From positions 1 through 44,140 of the forward strand of contig NZ_VMHE01000020.1 of the NCBI RefSeq assembly GCF_007559425.1: DNA of 44,140 nt, given 5' to 3'. The translations under genes and the position numbers were made by a program. Origin of the DNA: Allobacillus salarius. Its GTDB lineage: Bacteria; Bacillota; Bacilli; Bacillales; Alkalibacillaceae. This document shows, piece by piece, positions 41,424-44,140 of this stretch (position 1 is the stretch's first letter; every line of letters begins with the position of its first letter). Under the pieces are notes generated by a model. The model searched no databases and had not been told where the DNA came from. It was given only the letters and a program-made list of their open reading frames with translations.

Positions 41424-42599
41424 ATGACCCAAGTTAATTTTAGCCTAAATATCGATGAATTAAAAGAAAAGGTAATGGATTCAAAGCTGGATGACGTACT
41501 AAAGTCCGCTCTTGTGATGGTGTTAAATGAAATAATGTTGAAAGAGCAGGAAGAGTATTTAAAAGCTAGCCAGTACGAAAGGAATGACCTAAGAACCGAT
41601 TACCGTAATGGCTTTTATGAGCGTGGCTATATGATCGGCTCATTTGAACTGAGACTATTAGTTCCCCGCACGCGCAATGGAGAGTTCGAACCAAGTGTAT
41701 TCGAGCGCTACGAAAGAAGAGATCAGGCTCTCGTCTTAAGTATGTTAGAGATGGTTATTAATGGTGTTTCAACACGGAAAGTAGGCAAGATTGTAGAAGA
41801 GCTGTGTGGTAAATCAGTCTCTAAATCCTTTGTCTCCAATCTAACTAAAAAGTTAGATCCGATTGTGAAGGAATGGCTGAATCGCCCTTTAAATGTCACG
41901 TACTACCCTTATATTTACGCAGACGCTATGTATATCAAGGTAAGAGAAGATAATAAAGTCGTATCCAAAGCTGTCTATATCGTGGTAGGCGTCAATAAAC
42001 AAAATAAACGTGAAATCATTGGCATGGAAATCAGTCATGTCGAGTCGAAAGACGCGTGGTTGAAGGTTTTTGAAAACCTCAAAAGCAGAGGGCTACAGTC
42101 ACCCAAACTACTTATTTCCGATGCTCACGCTGGATTGAAAGCCTCTGTACCGGAAGCATTTATCGGGACAAGTTGGCAGCGATGTACCTTTCACTTAAAA
42201 AAAGATTTAATTGAGAAAATGCCCAAGAAAAACGTAAAAGAAATCAAACATGAAATGAATTTAATCTATGAAACCGTCGATCCAGATGTCGCCAGAAAAC
42301 GTAAAGACCAATTCATTGAGAAATATGAAGATAAACATCCAAAAGTCTGTAGATGTCTCGAGGATGGTTTCGAAGATTCCATTCAATATATGAGCGAACC
42401 TACAAACTATCATGTACACTTACGAACCACCAACAATCTCGAACGGATTAATCAAGAAGTCCGAAGAAGAGAACAGGTGATACGAATCTTTCCGAACACA
42501 CAAAGTGCTGTTCGATTAATTGGCGCCGTGTTAATGGATGTAGATGAAAACTTGGATTTGAAAAGAAGGTATTTACCTAAGAAGAAAATCTCTAATTAA
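41424..42599 (+). CDS. IS256-family transposase
   Basis: This 391-aa DDE transposase of the mutator/IS256 superfamily has the catalytic aspartates in YIYADAMYIKV and LLISDAHAGLK and the glutamate in TTNNLERINQEVRRRE. SFVSNLTKKLDP and WQRCTFHLKKDL are family-typical. The start at 41424 has GGAGGATGAG before it; earlier in-frame starts overlap or precede this site. The reading frame is complete, so the element may still be mobile. Confidence 0.97.
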   Translation: MTQVNFSLNIDELKEKVMDSKLDDVLKSALVMVLNEIMLKEQEEYLKASQYERNDLRTDYRNGFYERGYMIGSFELRLLVPRTRNGEFEPSVFERYERRDQALVLSMLEMVINGVSTRKVGKIVEELCGKSVSKSFVSNLTKKLDPIVKEWLNRPLNVTYYPYIYADAMYIKVREDNKVVSKAVYIVVGVNKQNKREIIGMEISHVESKDAWLKVFENLKSRGLQSPKLLISDAHAGLKASVPEAFIGTSWQRCTFHLKKDLIEKMPKKNVKEIKHEMNLIYETVDPDVARKRKDQFIEKYEDKHPKVCRCLEDGFEDSIQYMSEPTNYHVHLRTTNNLERINQEVRRREQVIRIFPNTQSAVRLIGAVLMDVDENLDLKRRYLPKKKISN

Positions 42600-42601
42600 C
42601 G

Positions 42602-42714
42602 AGGATTGCGATTGAGGCTCCTGGCGAGTGTGATTTCTACGCCTGGCCGCCAGCTCTTTAAAAAAGAACCGGCGTGCCCGCCAGGCTATCACACCCGCCC
42701 TCTCAATCCAATCC
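42602..42714. repeat. Long imperfect inverted repeat after the transposase
   Basis: Nested arms pair across 113 bp: GGATT/AATCC, GATTGAG/CTCAATC, GTGTGAT/ATCACAC, GCCTGGC/GCCAGGC and an inner TCTTT/AAAGA. It lies within the IS element between the transposase stop and the right end. It is likely a strong transcription terminator or a block to read-through into the element. Confidence 0.8.
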
Positions 42715-42790
42715 AGATGTCAAAGTTGAATAGGCTGTTTTACCCGTTGAAATCACTTGAGAGAATTTACACATAATAATGGACTTGACT

Positions 42791-42799
42791 TTGAGAGCA
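42791..42799. repeat. Right target-site duplication of the IS256 element
   Basis: TTGAGAGCA is identical to 41319-41327 and continues into the next 52-bp unit. Confidence 0.9.
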
Positions 42800-42960
42800 C
42801 TTATCGAGCACGGAAGGTTTCATTTTTTCTCTTCTTCCGTTGTTGAGAGCAATTATCGAGCACGGAAGAAATCACTTTTTCTTTCCTTCCGTTGTTGAGA
42901 GCAATTATCGAGCACGGAAAGAATCACTTTTTCTTTCCTTCCGTTGTTGAGGTGTTCTTA
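42791..42960. repeat. 52-bp tandem repeat array, type B, right part
   Basis: The interrupted unit resumes at 42791. Further anchors TGTTGA lie at 42841, 42893 and 42945, all 52 bp apart. The last unit is truncated near 42950. Together with the left part the original array had about seven units. Confidence 0.92.
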
Positions 42961-42996
42961 AAGAATTCAATGGGGATCTTCTCGTTGATTAACCAG

Positions 42997-43913
42997 CTAT
43001 TTCTTATGAAATACGTAATAAGTCCAACGATTGCTACCTGACTTCTTAAAATTTTTATTTAATATATAGGAAATACTTTTTTTAGATACTAATCCCCCGC
43101 ACCATTCAAATACTCGTGAAACTGTGATTTTCATTTCAGGAAACAGCAACACAAAATCATTCACTGTCCGGACTACTGAATCAGCAAATGGTTCATTCCA
43201 TCCACAGTCATCACAGTAAACCGTTCTTCCTTCCAACTTAACGATGGGAGAACTGCATTTTCTACAAAGCATCCTTTTTTTACTTGATCATAAGAGTACG
43301 ATGACTTTTTTTGAAATGGTGATTCATCTAAATGTCGTTCTATAAGTTTTTCCGCCAATCGCTTATGTACACGATTAAGATGTGATGGGATTGTTTGGAG
43401 ATATTCTAAATGAGAACCAATTTGAGTGGGTAGGATCATTGAGGTATTTGGTGGCGCATTGAAAAGTGTGAAGTTCTTGTTTACAAAAATGACATATGAC
43501 TGAATCGGCCAGTTAAATCCTAGTTTTCGGATGAGCTGAGTTAATAGAGAAGTTGACCTTGCGATTTGATGGAGAGGGTTTTGAATTTCTTGTTGGGGAT
43601 ATTTAAAGTATTTTTCTTGTTCGTAAATGAATTCACCATCAAAATTCTTTACCTCATAAACAAAGATTTTGTCTTGAGTAATCAGTAAGGTATCGATTTG
43701 AAACACCGTTCCATTAAACGTCAATAATAAATCGTTCACTTGTAGATGTTGCTTACTCAAACCTTCAAGCATGAAATCAAATAACCTTTCTCCCTCAAAA
43801 CCCTTTTTAAGTTTAACTAAATCACTTTGCTCTTTCGGTGATAATGTTGTACGGTGAGCTAAAACTTCAAGCTGCAGAAGTTCCAAAGGTTTTGACCTTT
43901 CATTATAGATCAT
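42997..43913 (-). pseudogene. NERD-domain nuclease-like protein with zinc ribbon, split at an A7 run
   Basis: The upstream frame (43913-43173) begins with a NERD (nuclease-related) domain: LKKGFEGERLFDFML, FQIDTLLITQDKIFVYEVKNFDGEF and AIARSTSLLT-type helices. It then leaves the expected sequence after SYDQVKK and stops 33 codons later. The downstream frame (43272-42997) continues at once with a zinc ribbon, MLCRKCSSPIV...YCDDCGW, and a helical tail. The frames meet at seven As (minus strand, 43281-43275): one extra A, or a -1 slip on A AAA AAA, joins them into one protein of about 305 residues. No good ribosome binding site precedes 43272. Decay, sequencing error or programmed slippage all fit. 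Confidence 0.8.
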
Positions 43914-44065
43914 TAATTATACACCCGTTTCTTTTTTTAAAATCATTATAGCTAAACGGAAGTCAGTTATGAAATTAGCTTAATTTCATCTTCTTTTAAA
44001 AAATTAATGAATTCAGCAGCAGACCTTGCTAAATTCCGTTAAATAAGTAAAGTAATTAAAATTCA
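43914..44065. other. AT-rich gap between the NERD gene and the group II intron
   Basis: No gene was found. A perfect ATGAAATT/AATTTCAT hairpin lies near 43971-43991. Nothing else was recognised. Confidence 0.4.
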
Positions 44066-44140
44066 ATCGAGTAGGAGGAGGTAGTTAACCTCCGACCTCT
44101 CACACCACCGTACGTACGGTTCCGTATACGGCGGTTCAAT
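44066..44140 (-). mobile_element. Group II intron (class IIC-like), 3' end only
   Basis: Read on the minus strand, the edge sequence contains a domain V hairpin, ACCGCCGTA-TACGG...CCGTA-CG-TACGGTGGT, with the typical two-base bulge. The triad CGC of class IIC introns is present. Then TGTGAGAGGTCGG and the domain VI hairpin GGAGGTtaactACCTCC follow. The usual ending CCTACTCGAT lies at about 44066. The intron body and reverse transcriptase lie to the right of the window. Confidence 0.87.

Larger units (their letters stand above)
41328..42790 (+). mobile_element. IS256-family insertion sequence, 1463 bp
   Basis: The element is bounded by 9-bp direct repeats, TTGAGAGCA. Its ends are imperfect inverted repeats of about 25 bp: the left end GATAAAGTCCAT... 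and the right end read inward AGTCAAGTCCAT..., both reaching GTGTAAA after the same distance. It holds one transposase gene. It is inserted in a 52-bp repeat; removing it with one duplication (1472 bp) places the flanking units exactly 52 bp apart. The element looks intact and recent. Confidence 0.95.

Noticed and set aside
42997..43272. Independent zinc-ribbon gene
   Set aside because: Its ATG lies directly on the A run without a usable ribosome binding site, and the protein continues the NERD frame exactly after a one-base shift.

Overview
The window is low-GC DNA from a member of the Bacillales (Bacillota), most likely a Bacillaceae relative. Ribosome binding sites are strong and purine-rich (AGGAGG type), TTG and GTG starts are used, and the gene set is Bacillus-like: YkuS, YqjF, Ohr, KatX- and KatA-type catalases, BdbC, a YtzI-like peptide, a YfiB/YfiC-type ABC exporter pair, a b(o/a)3-type oxidase and a class IIC group II intron. 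The species cannot be named from the sequence alone. The window reads as chromosomal housekeeping and stress-response DNA with a mobile-element-rich right end.

Layout. 1-173: array of 52-bp tandem repeats. 349-3637: PepF peptidase, a GNAT acetyltransferase, and a DUF368 (PopT-type) lipid-carrier translocase candidate. 3712-7092: btuF-btuC-btuD vitamin B12 importer behind a cobalamin riboswitch and its terminator, with a 21-bp periodic array between btuC and btuD. 7214-9243: an RRNPP-like HTH/TPR regulator translationally coupled to an atypical crotonase. 9652-16863: small stress and envelope genes, including YkuS, an FMN reductase, a 3D-domain wall enzyme, a SpoIIAA-like protein, YqjF, Ohr, a KatX-like catalase, a cold shock protein, a SurA-like lipoprotein and an 82-aa protein with an internal duplication. 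17112-22105: a CopD-like membrane protein, a UbiA/MenA-type prenyltransferase, a Crp/Fnr regulator, a decayed tRNA-Arg, and an operon of two free HMA domains plus a P1B-type ATPase with an unusual CPG motif. 22384-28064: arsenic genes (arsB, arsC), the BdbC/thioredoxin pair and a 5'-3' exonuclease. 28264-34835: a heterodimeric ABC exporter, two envelope proteins, a CDF metal exporter and RidA. 35094-40965: PerR-type katA, hemerythrin, DinB, the three-gene ba3-type oxidase operon and a TRIC/UPF0126 channel. 41109-42960: a second large 52-bp array split by an IS256-family insertion. 42997-44140: a NERD/zinc-ribbon gene split at an A7 run, then the 3' end of a group II intron running off the edge.

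How the parts connect. The best-supported cross-window signal is a redox regulon. Three separate operons (CopD-like/prenyltransferase, HMA-HMA-ATPase, ba3 oxidase) each carry a CRP/FNR-type dyad centred about 41 bp upstream of the start predicted from a -10 hexamer, the class II activator position. A Crp/Fnr regulator with FNR-type recognition residues (E204, S207, R208) and candidate FeS cysteines lies between the first two. This links quinone synthesis, metal transport and a terminal oxidase to one oxygen or redox sensor. Oxidative-stress defence is also dense: two catalases with different promoter types, Ohr, RidA and hemerythrin.

The other theme is short-period intergenic repeats: 52 bp at three loci and 21 bp at two loci, close to five and two DNA helical turns. 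Removing the IS256 element plus one copy of its 9-bp target duplication restores the 52-bp period exactly, so the array predates the insertion.
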